Assembly (NCBI GenBank): GCA_037074615.1
Contig: CM073515.1
Coordinates: 18,189,001 to 18,253,000 of the forward strand
Direction: 5' to 3'
Origin: Leucaena leucocephala
Taxonomy: Eukaryota > Streptophyta > Magnoliopsida > Fabales > Fabaceae
Length of the DNA stretch: 64,000 nt
The translations under genes and the position numbers were made by a program. This document shows positions 37,656 to 46,924 of this stretch, one piece after another (positions within the stretch are counted from its first letter, which is position 1; each line of letters opens with the position of its first letter). The notes under the pieces are model-generated. The model did not search any database and was not told where the DNA came from. It saw only the letters and a program-made list of their open reading frames with translations.

Positions 37656-38148
37656 AAATATATAATATTGAATCCAATAAATTAGACACTAAACTAGTAT
37701 GCCAAAGATATTTAGCAATTTGTTGCATTATTAATTTATTGGATTCTTAAAATATGCACACTTTCAATTTTCTTTAAAGTACTCATTGTTGAACACGTAG
37801 CTAAATAAGGTAAAATTGATATATGTAGGTCCCATAAAGAAAAAAAATCTTTACATATTTGTTGAGTTTTGAGCAACCTATATGGCAATATTTTCAACTA
37901 TACCAAAATTTTAGGTGAGTTGAGTTAGGTTGATATCAAACTCAATACAATATATATAGGTTTATTCTTAAGAAAAATGTGTACACAATTAATCAAAACA
38001 ATAACTAACTTTAGAAAATATTCTAACAGTTTGACTATTCCTTAGAAAATATTCTAACTGACTATTCTTTATATTTTGTAAGAAATCCCGTCCAATTTGC
38101 CAGTGCCAAAAAGTATTAAAAAAGGAGATGAAAGAAAGGTAAAGCCTT
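37656..38148. other. AT-rich spacer inside CACTA C
   Basis: No coding region, repeat or terminal sequence was recognised between the internal repeat block and the small ORF. Confidence 0.4.
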
Positions 38149-38431
38149 TCAATAAGATGAAGTAGAGTCGTCTAAATTTTGGGAGTTATCTAGGTCATCT
38201 GAAGGGTGGTGGAAGTGTCATTGGTCACGTTGACAGTGGAGATCAGAACAGAGGCTATCGAACCTTTCTTAAAGGTTCTCTATCTGAAGGGAGAGCTCTT
38301 CAACCGAGTTTTCCAAACTATCCATTTAGTTTATCAATAGGTATCGGGTAAGGGAGAGGATACTTATCCTTAAAATTATCACGGGATCTTTTATGTGAAT
38401 GGGAAGGAGAAGAGCCTGAAGAGGATGCTAT
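38149..38431 (-). pseudogene. small ORF of CACTA element C, relative of the 45867-46196 ORF
   Basis: A decayed reading frame of about 94 codons. The expected start codon is ATA at 38431. It then reads ASSSGSSPSHSHKRSRDNF and DKYPLPYP, shifts frame near a TAG, and continues MDSLENSVEELSLQIENL, ending with an acidic Ser-rich tail (DDLDNSQNLDDSTSS). Each of these segments aligns in order with the small ORF of element D: a Ser/Pro-rich start, a basic HKRxRDNFxDK motif that could be a nuclear signal, a Leu-spaced helix LExxVEELS, and an acidic tail. It lies between two blocks of subterminal repeats, as in D. Function unknown. Confidence 0.6.
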
Positions 38432-38879
38432 GTAAACAAAAATAAAAAAGACAATAATACAAAGATGATAACAAGAGGAAACATGTTGAGGAAAAGGAAG
38501 TGAAACAAAAAGTACAATGAAAGGGTATTTAAGATTGAGGAAAAAATGGTTCGTAAGAAGTATCTATTGGCCTACCCTCTTGATGGCTGGAGACATTGGG
38601 AACCGAAGAGGCAAGAGACGTACACTTTCCTTCTTTAAATAGGGCATGAAGAGGCAAAGGTGGAAAGGCATAACGATTGATTTATAACTGTGATTTTTTT
38701 AAAAAAAATTGTCGTGTTAAGTTTTCGGTGTCACATTTAATAGCAGTTGTATGAAAAAATGCCATTAAAAGTTTCTAAAGTAACATATTTATTTACAAAT
38801 ATGACACTGCCTTTTTTGTTACGTCATTTTTCCTTTTAACCACCGTAATAAATATTTTTCTATTAGTGGATCCTATATT

Positions 38880-39595
38880 GAGCCAATAGCTGTAATCACA
38901 TTACCCCTCCATTAAAAGTGACCTTGTCTCCAAGGTCTAAGGTAGGATAATCATAATCATTTTCCAGGAATTTGGTTGAGACCCGTTCCACTTCACTAAT
39001 GATTGGTGAACCCATTGATCATCTTGTTGCACAATTCTGGAGTCCAAAACTGAGATAGGTTCTTGTATAGATAACAGAGGTATTGGCACAAATGGTTGAG
39101 GAATATCACTTCCAACATATTCCTTTAACACTGACACATGAAATACACGCTGGATAAGAGCATGATCTGGAAGCTCTAATTTATTAGCCACTGGGCCAAT
39201 ATGCTCTAGTATTTTGAAAGGACCAAAATAATGTACAGCTAATTTATAAAATTTTCTTAATTCCACTGAATATTGCCGGTAGGGTTGGAGATTGACCCAA
39301 ACTAATTCACCCACTTGAAATTCCATATTAGACTGTCGTTTATTAGCATAATGTTTCATCTTAAACTGAGCCTTAAGAATATTTGTTTTTAAAGTCTCTA
39401 GGACTTCATCTTGTTTAAGTAATTGTTGATGCACATCAGTAGGGGTATCTTCAAGTGATGAATGACGTAGCACTGGAGGAGGATCATGACCATACGCTAC
39501 TTTAAATGGAACCATACCAATTATTGTTGGAGATGATGTATTATACCAGAACTCAGCCTAAGGAAGATAATTCACCCATTGCCGAGGAATTGGAA
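38880..39595 (-). pseudogene. Gypsy (chromovirus) integrase end with chromodomain, fragment
   Basis: Minus-strand remnant of a Ty3/Gypsy polyprotein. It starts with an integrase segment (RQWVNYLP, stop, AEFWYNTSSP, MVPFKVAYGHDPP), continues through the C-terminal domain (VGELVWVNLQPYRQYSVELR, FGPFKILEHIGPVANKLELP, VFHVSVLKEYV) and ends in a chromodomain-like part (VLDSRIVQQDDQW, VHQSLVKWNG). After one frame shift a tail (YPTLDLGDKVTFNGGVM) follows to about 38896. The chromodomain points to a chromovirus. No LTR, reverse transcriptase or RNase H is present. It abuts the right end of CACTA C. Confidence 0.85.
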
Positions 39596-40584
39596 TATAG
39601 AATTTATTTTCATATTTTATTTTTCTATTATTAATTAATGAAAATATATTTTATAAATTAAAATTAAAAATTGATTTTTAACTCATTAATTTTCATAATT
39701 AGCATTTTAAAGTGTTAAAATGATGTAAAGTTTCAAAAAATGTATCAGTTTTAAATATAAGAAACCTCTTCAATTAAAATCAATTAAAAATTCCATAAAA
39801 AATTTTTGAGAAAAAAAGGGAATATTTTCTTCTTTTTGTGGCCAATTTTGAACGAATATATTCATAGTACTAAAGGGAAGAAATTTCATTTAGAAAACTT
39901 ATTTACAAAACAATAATTTATTGCTTAAGAGCAAAAATTTTAAGCTCAAAATAGCATTTTCAATTTTTTATACACCCGAAAAAATAACATTTTCAATTTA
40001 GTTTGTAGTAATATTAACCAGAAAAGAGAAAACCAATTAAAGTTAAATCTTAAATCAATATTCTTAGTCCAATAGTCTAGTTGGGTATTAAGGTTTTGGG
40101 GATGGGGTGAGAGTTTGTCTTTGTTTTCCTTCTCTTCCTCTCTTCCTTTTCCTTTTTCAATTATGATATCAATATTTGAACGGTTCATATTCAATCTTTT
40201 AAAGTCATTCTTAAAATGTTAAACTATAAAAAGGATAAATAATGAAATTCAAATAGATAAAATTCAATCTAAAATACTCATTTAGAGTAGTTTTAAACTG
40301 TAATAAAAAATAAAAATATTTTATAAAAAATAAAATCTAAACAATTCAAACGTTGATTGTTAAAAAAGAATGCGAAAAAGACAAAGAAAGATCAATTGAA
40401 TTTAAAAATGACAATTTATGTATATAAATATCTAACCTGACAGATTGGGCAGGAAGCCCAATATGTCTTTTATAAATTTAAGTGAAAAGACTAAATTACC
40501 TCTAATAACATTTAATAGTGAATCAAGGGAACTGTAAAAAAGCGGTCTCCCTCTCGACAAAACATATTGCTCTAATCGCTTCAA
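39596..40584. other. AT-rich intergenic DNA
   Basis: No coding region or repeat was recognised. The final 80 bases precede the MAN1/Src1-like pseudogene and look like a plant 5' leader. Confidence 0.5.
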
Positions 40585-40843
40585 ATGAAGCCGCAAAACC
40601 CAAAATGCCAAATCTTCAAACCACCTTCACAATTCTTCTTCTTCTTCTTCGAAATCATTCATGGAACTCCTTGCTAACTTCTTTCCCTAGAAGCACAAGT
40701 TCACGAGTTCCTCAGGCTCATCGCCATACTTGCATTCGCATCAGCTGTTGCTTGGACATGCAATCTCTTCTTCACATCTGTTATTGATCCCCCTACCAAG
40801 CTATTTTGTGATAGCAACTTAGATTTTCCAGATTCATTTTTTA
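40585..40843 (+). pseudogene. MAN1/Src1 C-terminal-domain protein-like, exon 1 (broken)
   Basis: Resembles the beginning of a plant protein with a Man1-Src1p C-terminal domain, a predicted inner nuclear membrane protein. From an ATG at 40585 the frame changes at least twice (a Ser-rich stretch SSNHLHNSSSSSSKSF, then MELLANFFP and a TAG) before a membrane-type stretch EFLRLIAILAFASAVAWTCN and PPTKLFCDSNLDF. The exon ends before GTGAGAGC, a good donor. Its phase fits exon 2 at 41917. The homology is from memory of the plant family and depends mainly on the order membrane segment, FCDSNLD, CEPCPSNG. Confidence 0.55.
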
Positions 40844-41916
40844 GTGAGAGCTTCTTCTAGTGAAACTATATTCTTAGTATGACTACTTAATAGGTATATA
40901 GAGGGATCATGAATAGGAAAGGGGTAATACTACTAACTTTTATTGCATTACTTCTATAGTTTTGGAGCTTATTTATGTGCTTAATTCGTATGTTTTATTT
41001 ACCTTCTATCTAGGAAAATTTAGAATGATAATTTGCCTCTTATTTTTGTGATAAAATCAATGTCTTAATGGTTTAGTGGGTACCTGAATTTTGAGGTTAG
41101 TCCTCATCATGTGATTCTTTCTAGCCTAAGATAATATTTCATATGCTGTAGTATGAATATGAGTGTTGTTGGGTCCTAAACTTGGATATTGGGAAAATAG
41201 ACCCTAACACCATGGGGATTTGTTTGCATATGTAATTTGAAGTATTAGTGTATAATACATTTGCACACGCACATTCTACTTTTTGTAAGTTCCTGTCCTT
41301 CATATTTTTGTTATTAAAAATAACTATCTTGATTTCCTGCTGATAGTGATTGGTATTGGGCTTGGCTTTCCATCTTATAAAAACTATGGCTAGTGTTTTC
41401 TTTTTTACTAAATATCATTGCTACTAGTCAGTAGGCCAAATCACCACACTTGGTGCCAGCTATAATCTAAAAGAATTTGAGACATCTTAATATGACTATA
41501 ATTTTTATGTAGTGTATAATGAATTGCACTTTTATGGCTAACAAGTTATCCTTATGTCTTTGGAACTCTTATTTTTTCTAGTTTCCCCCTATTAATCAGG
41601 GATGTAATACACTTAAATGTTATCCCTAAAAAAGTCTATCACTTGTGAAAATAAACAAGTGACTTGTTTCTTCCCTTCTTTGAATAAATTTTTCACACAA
41701 TCATGTCAGTATTCCATTTCATACACACTCGATTTTAATTTTAGAATTTTAAGCATTATATTGTCGTTTCACTCATTTTCATGGTTCATATTACCTCAAT
41801 AGTTTTCTTGTGAGTGTATTCACTACTTGATAAGGTTGTTAAAATGTCTTAGGCTCAAGCTATAGTCGTGGGTTTAATATTAGTTTCTTGTGAAAACTTA
41901 AATTTCTTTTGACTAG

Positions 41917-42006
41917 AAATTGTTGCAAATGATTGTGAACCTTGTCCAAGTAATGGAGCATGTTATGATTATAAATTGGAATATTTCCAGGGTTACTGAA
42001 AGCATG
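41917..42006 (+). pseudogene. MAN1/Src1 C-terminal-domain protein-like, exon 2 (stop codon)
   Basis: After a TTTTGACTAG acceptor the frame continues from exon 1 and reads DCEPCPSNGACYDYKLE, the cysteine-rich motif expected at the start of the MSC domain (C-x-PCP-x-NG-x-C). It then reaches FQGY, TGA (41997-41999) and KHG before a GT donor. An Arg is expected at the stop, so a CGA to TGA change explains it. No later exons were found; a minisatellite begins about 670 bases downstream. The gene is therefore truncated as well as mutated. Confidence 0.55.
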
Positions 42007-42675
42007 GTATTTGCAAGTCCTCCAATAGGACTTGCAACTTTCCTTAAGACATTTGCAAATCCCTCAGTACTTCTTGTTTGGTACAGTAGAGGTATTCACA
42101 TTCATAGGGTAGCTCGAGTTCTTCTACGATCAATCTCTAGATAAGATGTGGAGTTTATGCAGTGCCTTATCATTACTGATTACTTCATTGGGAAATTGCC
42201 TGAGTTCCTTCATTATTATATTGGTATCTTACTTAACAACACAAGGATGACAACCTGGATGGATTCCTAATAACTTGAATGAGGGTCATCTCCATTACTT
42301 TTTCTGTCTTATTTCTAGAATTAGTCTCTTAAATTTATTAATTTACTTATTTTGTACCACATGGTATAAGCAAAAGAAGGCCTTTTGAGGTTTGTGTCAT
42401 TTGTATTGTACATATATCTTGTTATATATATGTTAATAAAGATATGGCAAATTAGGATTGTAAGTGTATTTTTGAATTCTGGTAAGTTTCTATGATAGTT
42501 ATATGATTGGTTATTTGTGAGTTCAAGATGAATGCTCAGTAATTGTGCTAAAGCTTCAGAGTTGCTAGTTGATAAGTAAACATTGTAGGTAGTATATTCT
42601 GTAGGTCTTCCATTTGATATAAGGTTAATTCAAGAAGAACATTCACATAAATACTTGCCTGAAACCATGTTTTGC

Positions 42676-43449
42676 TAATGGGATTTACAACTCCTGTAAT
42701 GGGATTTGCAACTTTAACAATGGGATTTGTAACTTCAATAATGATACTTACAATTGAAATTGTAACCTATTGCTAATGGGATTTGCAACTCCTGTAATGA
42801 TATTTACAACTTGTGTAATGGGATTTGCAACTTGAACAATAGGATTTTCAATTCCTGCAATGACATTTACAACTAAAATTATAACCTATTGCTAATAGGA
42901 TTTGCAACTCCTGTAATAGCATTTGAACCTCATCTAATGGGATTTACAACTTGAACAATGGGATTTGTAACTCCTACAATGGCAGTTACAACTGAAATTG
43001 GAACATATTGCTAATGGGATTTGTAACTCCTATAATGATATTTACAACTTGTCTAATGGGATTTGCAACTCTTACAATGACATTTACAAGTTAAATTGTA
43101 ACATATTACTAATGGGATATGCAACTCTTGTAATGATATTTGCAACTTGTCTAATGGGATTTGCAACTTGAACTATGGGATTTATAACTCCTGCAATGAC
43201 ATTTACAACTGAAAATGTAACATATTGCTAATGGAATTTACAACTCTTATAATGGGATTTGCAACTTCAACAATGACATTTACAATTGAAATTGTAACCT
43301 ATTGCTAATGGGATTTGCAACTCCTGTAATGACGTTTGCAACTCCTGCAATGACGTTTACAACTAAAATTCTAACCTATGGCTAATGGGATTTACAACTC
43401 TTGTAATGGGATTTACAGCTTCAACAATGGGATTTGCATTTCCACAATG
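42676..43449. repeat. minisatellite, 21-bp units
   Basis: About 0.77 kb built of variants of AATGGGATTTGCAACTCCTGT. The 21-bp unit is separated every few copies by a longer spacer containing AAATTGTAACCTATTGCT, giving a higher-order repeat of roughly 80-150 bp. In one frame the unit reads MGFATPV, but stops occur in spacers and variants. It starts downstream of the MAN1-like pseudogene exon; related phrases (CCAATAGGACTTGCAACTTT) occur just after that exon at about 42020. Confidence 0.85.
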
Positions 43450-43452
43450 ATG

Positions 43453-43817
43453 TAGAAAAATAGAGTATTTCAGAGGGAGAAGATAGTTAGTCATCAAACT
43501 GTATCAATTCTTCACTTTCTGAAACCCAACCTCTCTCCTCTCTTCACCAAATCTCTTAAATTTAATAATATTCCTTAATTCTCCAGATTTTGATCCCCTT
43601 CCTAATTCATTTTCTATTACTTGTTTCGTCCACTAGAAAAATAGAGTATTTCAGAGGGAGAAGATGATCAATCATAAAACTGTGTCAATTCTTCAATTTC
43701 TAAAACCCAACCTCTCTCTCCCATCTTCACCAAATCTCTCAAATTTAATAACCTTCATTCATTCTCCAAACTTTGATCCCCTTCCTAATTCATTTTCTAT
43801 TACTTGTTTCTTCGCCT
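43453..43817. repeat. 181-bp tandem duplication
   Basis: GAAAAATAGAGTATTTCAGA recurs 181 bp later, and the whole following segment (through CTAATTCATTTTCTATTACTTG) is repeated with about one difference in ten bases. It directly follows the minisatellite. Confidence 0.85.
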
Positions 43818-45251
43818 AGTTTGCTTTAATCCAACTTTCCCACATTTTTTTGCTATTTTTCTAGGATCAATCATTCCTTCACATCCTCTATTCTTTGGGA
43901 ATTTGTTTCCTAACAACTCCAATTGGACTACTTCTTTTTTATTTTGGTTTGTTTGTTTTCTTCAGTAAACCCAATCATGGGGATTTGTTCAGACAAGGTG
44001 AAATACAACTTTGGTGGCAGAGTATTTGAAATGATGGCTATTACCCTTGCTAACCTATGCCATAATTTCATTTTTGGAGTAATGTTTGATGAGAGTTGGA
44101 ATATAATCTATCACTTCATTCTCCTACTTTTTCTCCTGCTTCATTCTGAGTTTCATTATCAAGCTTTTTCTTCAAATGCTTCCAGGTGTAATTTGCTCTT
44201 TTTACTCAAATTTGTAAATGATAGATTGTGTCTCTTGCCCAATCTATCCTTTTAGATATTCATGTACCCAAATTGTCATTTTGAAATTTACATGGGTTTT
44301 TCTTATCTTTTTCCCAAAAAGAATAGAAAAAAAGAGATAGGAATATCCTTTCCCCTCTTTGAGAAATTGTTAGGTGCAAATGCACCACATCATTCATATC
44401 CTGACTTTCCCTATCAATTATTTTAGTATCAGTTTTTAAATTACATTAGTTTAAAAATTTTAATAATTCAATTTCTCTATTTAAATTTAATTTCTTCTCT
44501 CATCTCTTCTTCTTTATCATCACTCTCTATCTCTTTTCCCTTGCCTCTTCATCCTCAACCTCCCTCTTCTCCTGAACTTAGGCGGTCCCTCTTTTTCCAC
44601 CACTATCTGCACCGGCATATTTACAGTCACTCCCAAGTCATAGGCGTCGCCATAGCCCCCAGCCCCTTCAACATACCTTTCAAGATCACTGTTTCTGTCA
44701 TCAAAGTTCTAGAAATTGTATATATGGAAGGGAGACTGAAGTTATAGAGTTTGAAATCTATTGATTTTGAAATTTTTTGTTTAGGCTCTTGTTTATTCAT
44801 ACTAGTCTTTCTCTAATTTTTCTGGTTAATAAAGTGGAAGAAGGTAAAGTAAGGGGGTAGAATTTTTGAATGAAGATAGGAGGAAGTAGGGAGAGATATA
44901 CAAGTTTAGAATTTTTGAATGAAGATAGGAGGAAGGGACCATGAATGATAGAGTGTAGGGAGAGATATACAGGTTCAATGTGAGAGATGTTTGTCTATAA
45001 AAGCCTTTATAAGTTCCATGGTGATTTAAAATGGATAGATTATGGATTATATCTTTGATAAAAATAATTTGTTTTGATTCTTGCTGTTCAAGTTTAATAT
45101 ATCAAATAAAATTCCTCATAAAAAAATATATCAAATAAAATTTTTAAAAATGTAAAATAAAACATCTGTTATAAATTGTTTATGAAATTTAAATTAAAAA
45201 GACACCAGAATCAATCAATTCAATATCTAAATATTTAAACTTAGATTATCA
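43818..45251. other. region without a supported gene
   Basis: A 110-codon open frame (43923-44255) shows hydrophobic stretches but no recognisable domain and could be chance. A short duplication (TAGAATTTTTGAATGAAGATAGGAGGAAG, near 44857 and 44910, about 50 bp apart) is present. The rest is AT- and pyrimidine-rich sequence. Confidence 0.45.
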
Positions 45252-45866
45252 CACTGGTACAAAATTTGCTTTTAAAGCCCCATTTTTAAACTAGTCCTTA
45301 TGGAGACAATTTTAAAAAAATAACTGTTGGCATTTTTGTAAATAAGATGAAATAGTTACACCAGATGCACACATAACTGGGGTAAAATATAATTACTACA
45401 TTGAATATTAATATCAATAGGTGTAGATTAGCTACGTCATCTCTTCAGTTTCTTGTCTATGCTTTCTCGCTTCTTTTCTTTAACTTCTTTAGACCTTGCA
45501 GAGAGGCTTTAGAACAAATGACTAGTGGCATTTTTGTAAATAAGATGAAATATTTACACCAGATTTAAATTTAACCGGTGTAAAAGATATATATCCGATG
45601 TTAAATATACTTTCTATTCTGACTATTCAGCTTCTTGTCTATGTTTTCTTGCTTCTTTTCTCTGTAACTTCTCAGGCCATTCATTTTACTTCTTCGGTTC
45701 CTAATGTTTGTACTCATTACAATAGAAGGCCAATTGCATTATTCGATATTCTTTTCTGAAACCGTTCTTATTCCTCAACTATATGTATACTATTCCTATG
45801 ATCAGTACTTTTTATCTCATCATATTATCTTTGTTTTATTTTATTTTCTTCTTTCTTAACACTCCA

Positions 45867-46196
45867 ATGGCTTCTTGCTCACGCATACCTCCTTCTCTAC
45901 CACACAAAAGAAATAGAGACAATTTTGAAGACAAACATCCTGCCCCTCACCCTGTAGTTCCTTTTCCTCCTCCCCTAGTTGTCTTTCTAATAGATAGCCC
46001 TGAGGAACTCATCATGCACTTCAATGCCCTTGAGGACTTAGTGGAAGAACTGTCTCAGGAAGTTACCAGATTGAAAGATAGTTTTAGAGCTTTTCGCTTA
46101 GAAGTTCGTCGCCATTAACAGATTGATAGCTTGTATCATCCTATTGATCTTATTGACTCTGATGAATCCCATACCTCTGAGTCTATTGAGGAGTGA
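45867..46196 (+). pseudogene. small ORF of CACTA element D, unknown protein
   Basis: From ATG at 45867 the frame runs to TAA (46116-46118) and then on to TGA (46194-46196), 110 codons in all. It contains a Ser/Pro-rich start (MASCSRIPPSLP), a basic motif HKRNRDNFEDK, a Pro-rich stretch (HPVVPFPPP), a Leu-spaced helix (LEDLVEELSQEVTRLKDSF) and, beyond the TAA, an acidic tail (DLIDSDESHTSESIEE). The same order of segments occurs in element C at 38149-38431, which argues that the frame was once coding and that the TAA (CAA would be expected) is a later mutation. I know of no named family. A DNA- or transposase-binding accessory role is only a guess. Confidence 0.6.
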
Positions 46197-46394
46197 AAAC
46201 CTGCAACCTTTATCTGCCCCTCCTATTTTATTGTTTGTACTTAATGAGAAAAAGAGAGAATATATTATATATTCTAATAGATATTATTTTGGAAATTTCA
46301 TACTTTTGATATAAAGTTATTAGTAAAGCTGAATAAATGAAGTTTCTTGTTCTGATGACATATTGTTCTTTTATTTTTCAAAACAAAATGCAAC

Positions 46395-46640
46395 ATATTG
46401 AAACCGGACATGTCAATGTCAAGTGTATAATATAATGTCTACTTTTGAACAAGTTATTTCTACACCGGTCTTCCACTTCATTCGGCGTAGAGTTGTTCAA
46501 CTTAAATTGCTTTACACCAGTACAAAAGTGACCGATATAGATTATAATGTCCAGTTTAGAAAAAAGTTATATCTATACCGGTCTTGCATTTTACCCGGTG
46601 TAGATTTTCTTATGAAATATACTTTACCTTAATAGAAAGC
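46395..46640. repeat. second block of CACTA D subterminal repeats
   Basis: Several variants of ATCTACACCGGT / ACCCGGTGTAGA occur here, about 1.15 kb inside the left end and downstream of the small ORF. They are of the same type as those in the first 350 bp of the element. No terminal CACTA sequence is attached. Confidence 0.7.
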
Positions 46641-46924
46641 CCCGTTACGCTTCCCATCTGTCATTTTCACTTGTTTGTGTGTTTAAGTTTTCTCGACCCT
46701 TCACAGCCGGTGAGTTTTGTTTTGAACTCCTTGTCTTGAGATATGAAGATTTATGCACTACTAGCAGTACCTTTTGCCGTTATTTGTGCTGCATTCATTG
46801 CTATCATTTACTTGTTTCATTTGGTGAGTTCTTTTACTTGTGTGTGGTGTATTCTCTCCCATAATTAGCTGTAAGCTAGGTTTTCTTATTTTCTATTTTT
46901 CTAGTTTTATAGTCTTCCATAAAC

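Larger units (their letters stand above)
13948..38868 (-). mobile_element. decayed CACTA element C, split by nested LTR elements
   Basis: The right end is clear: the inverse of CACTAATAGAAAAATATTT ends at 38868. The left end (CACTTTATAATGTTACAACGG at about 13948) is eroded and less certain; the flanking triplets (AAT and GAT) do not match. Subterminal motifs of the type GGCAGTTTTAATAAAAC and CCATTA recur at 13960-14080, 37440-37655 and 38680-38868. Read on the minus strand the order is: terminal block, small ORF (38149-38431), second repeat block, TNPA-like gene with an Ulp1 domain, left end. The TNPD transposase expected between the second block and TNPA is missing. Retroelement B (16526-35758) interrupts the TNPA/Ulp1 gene. 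Confidence 0.7.

Noticed and set aside
39946..40194. Minus-strand 82-codon open frame before the MAN1-like pseudogene
   Set aside because: Low-complexity, Lys/Glu-rich then hydrophobic; no domain and no supporting context.
42676..43449. Regular repeats that might be taken for a CRISPR array
   Set aside because: The units are directly adjacent 21-mers with gradual variation and no unique spacers, in plant nuclear DNA; it is a minisatellite.
43923..44255. 110-codon plus-strand open frame with hydrophobic stretches
   Set aside because: No known domain and no splice or context support; long T-rich stretches easily give hydrophobic frames.
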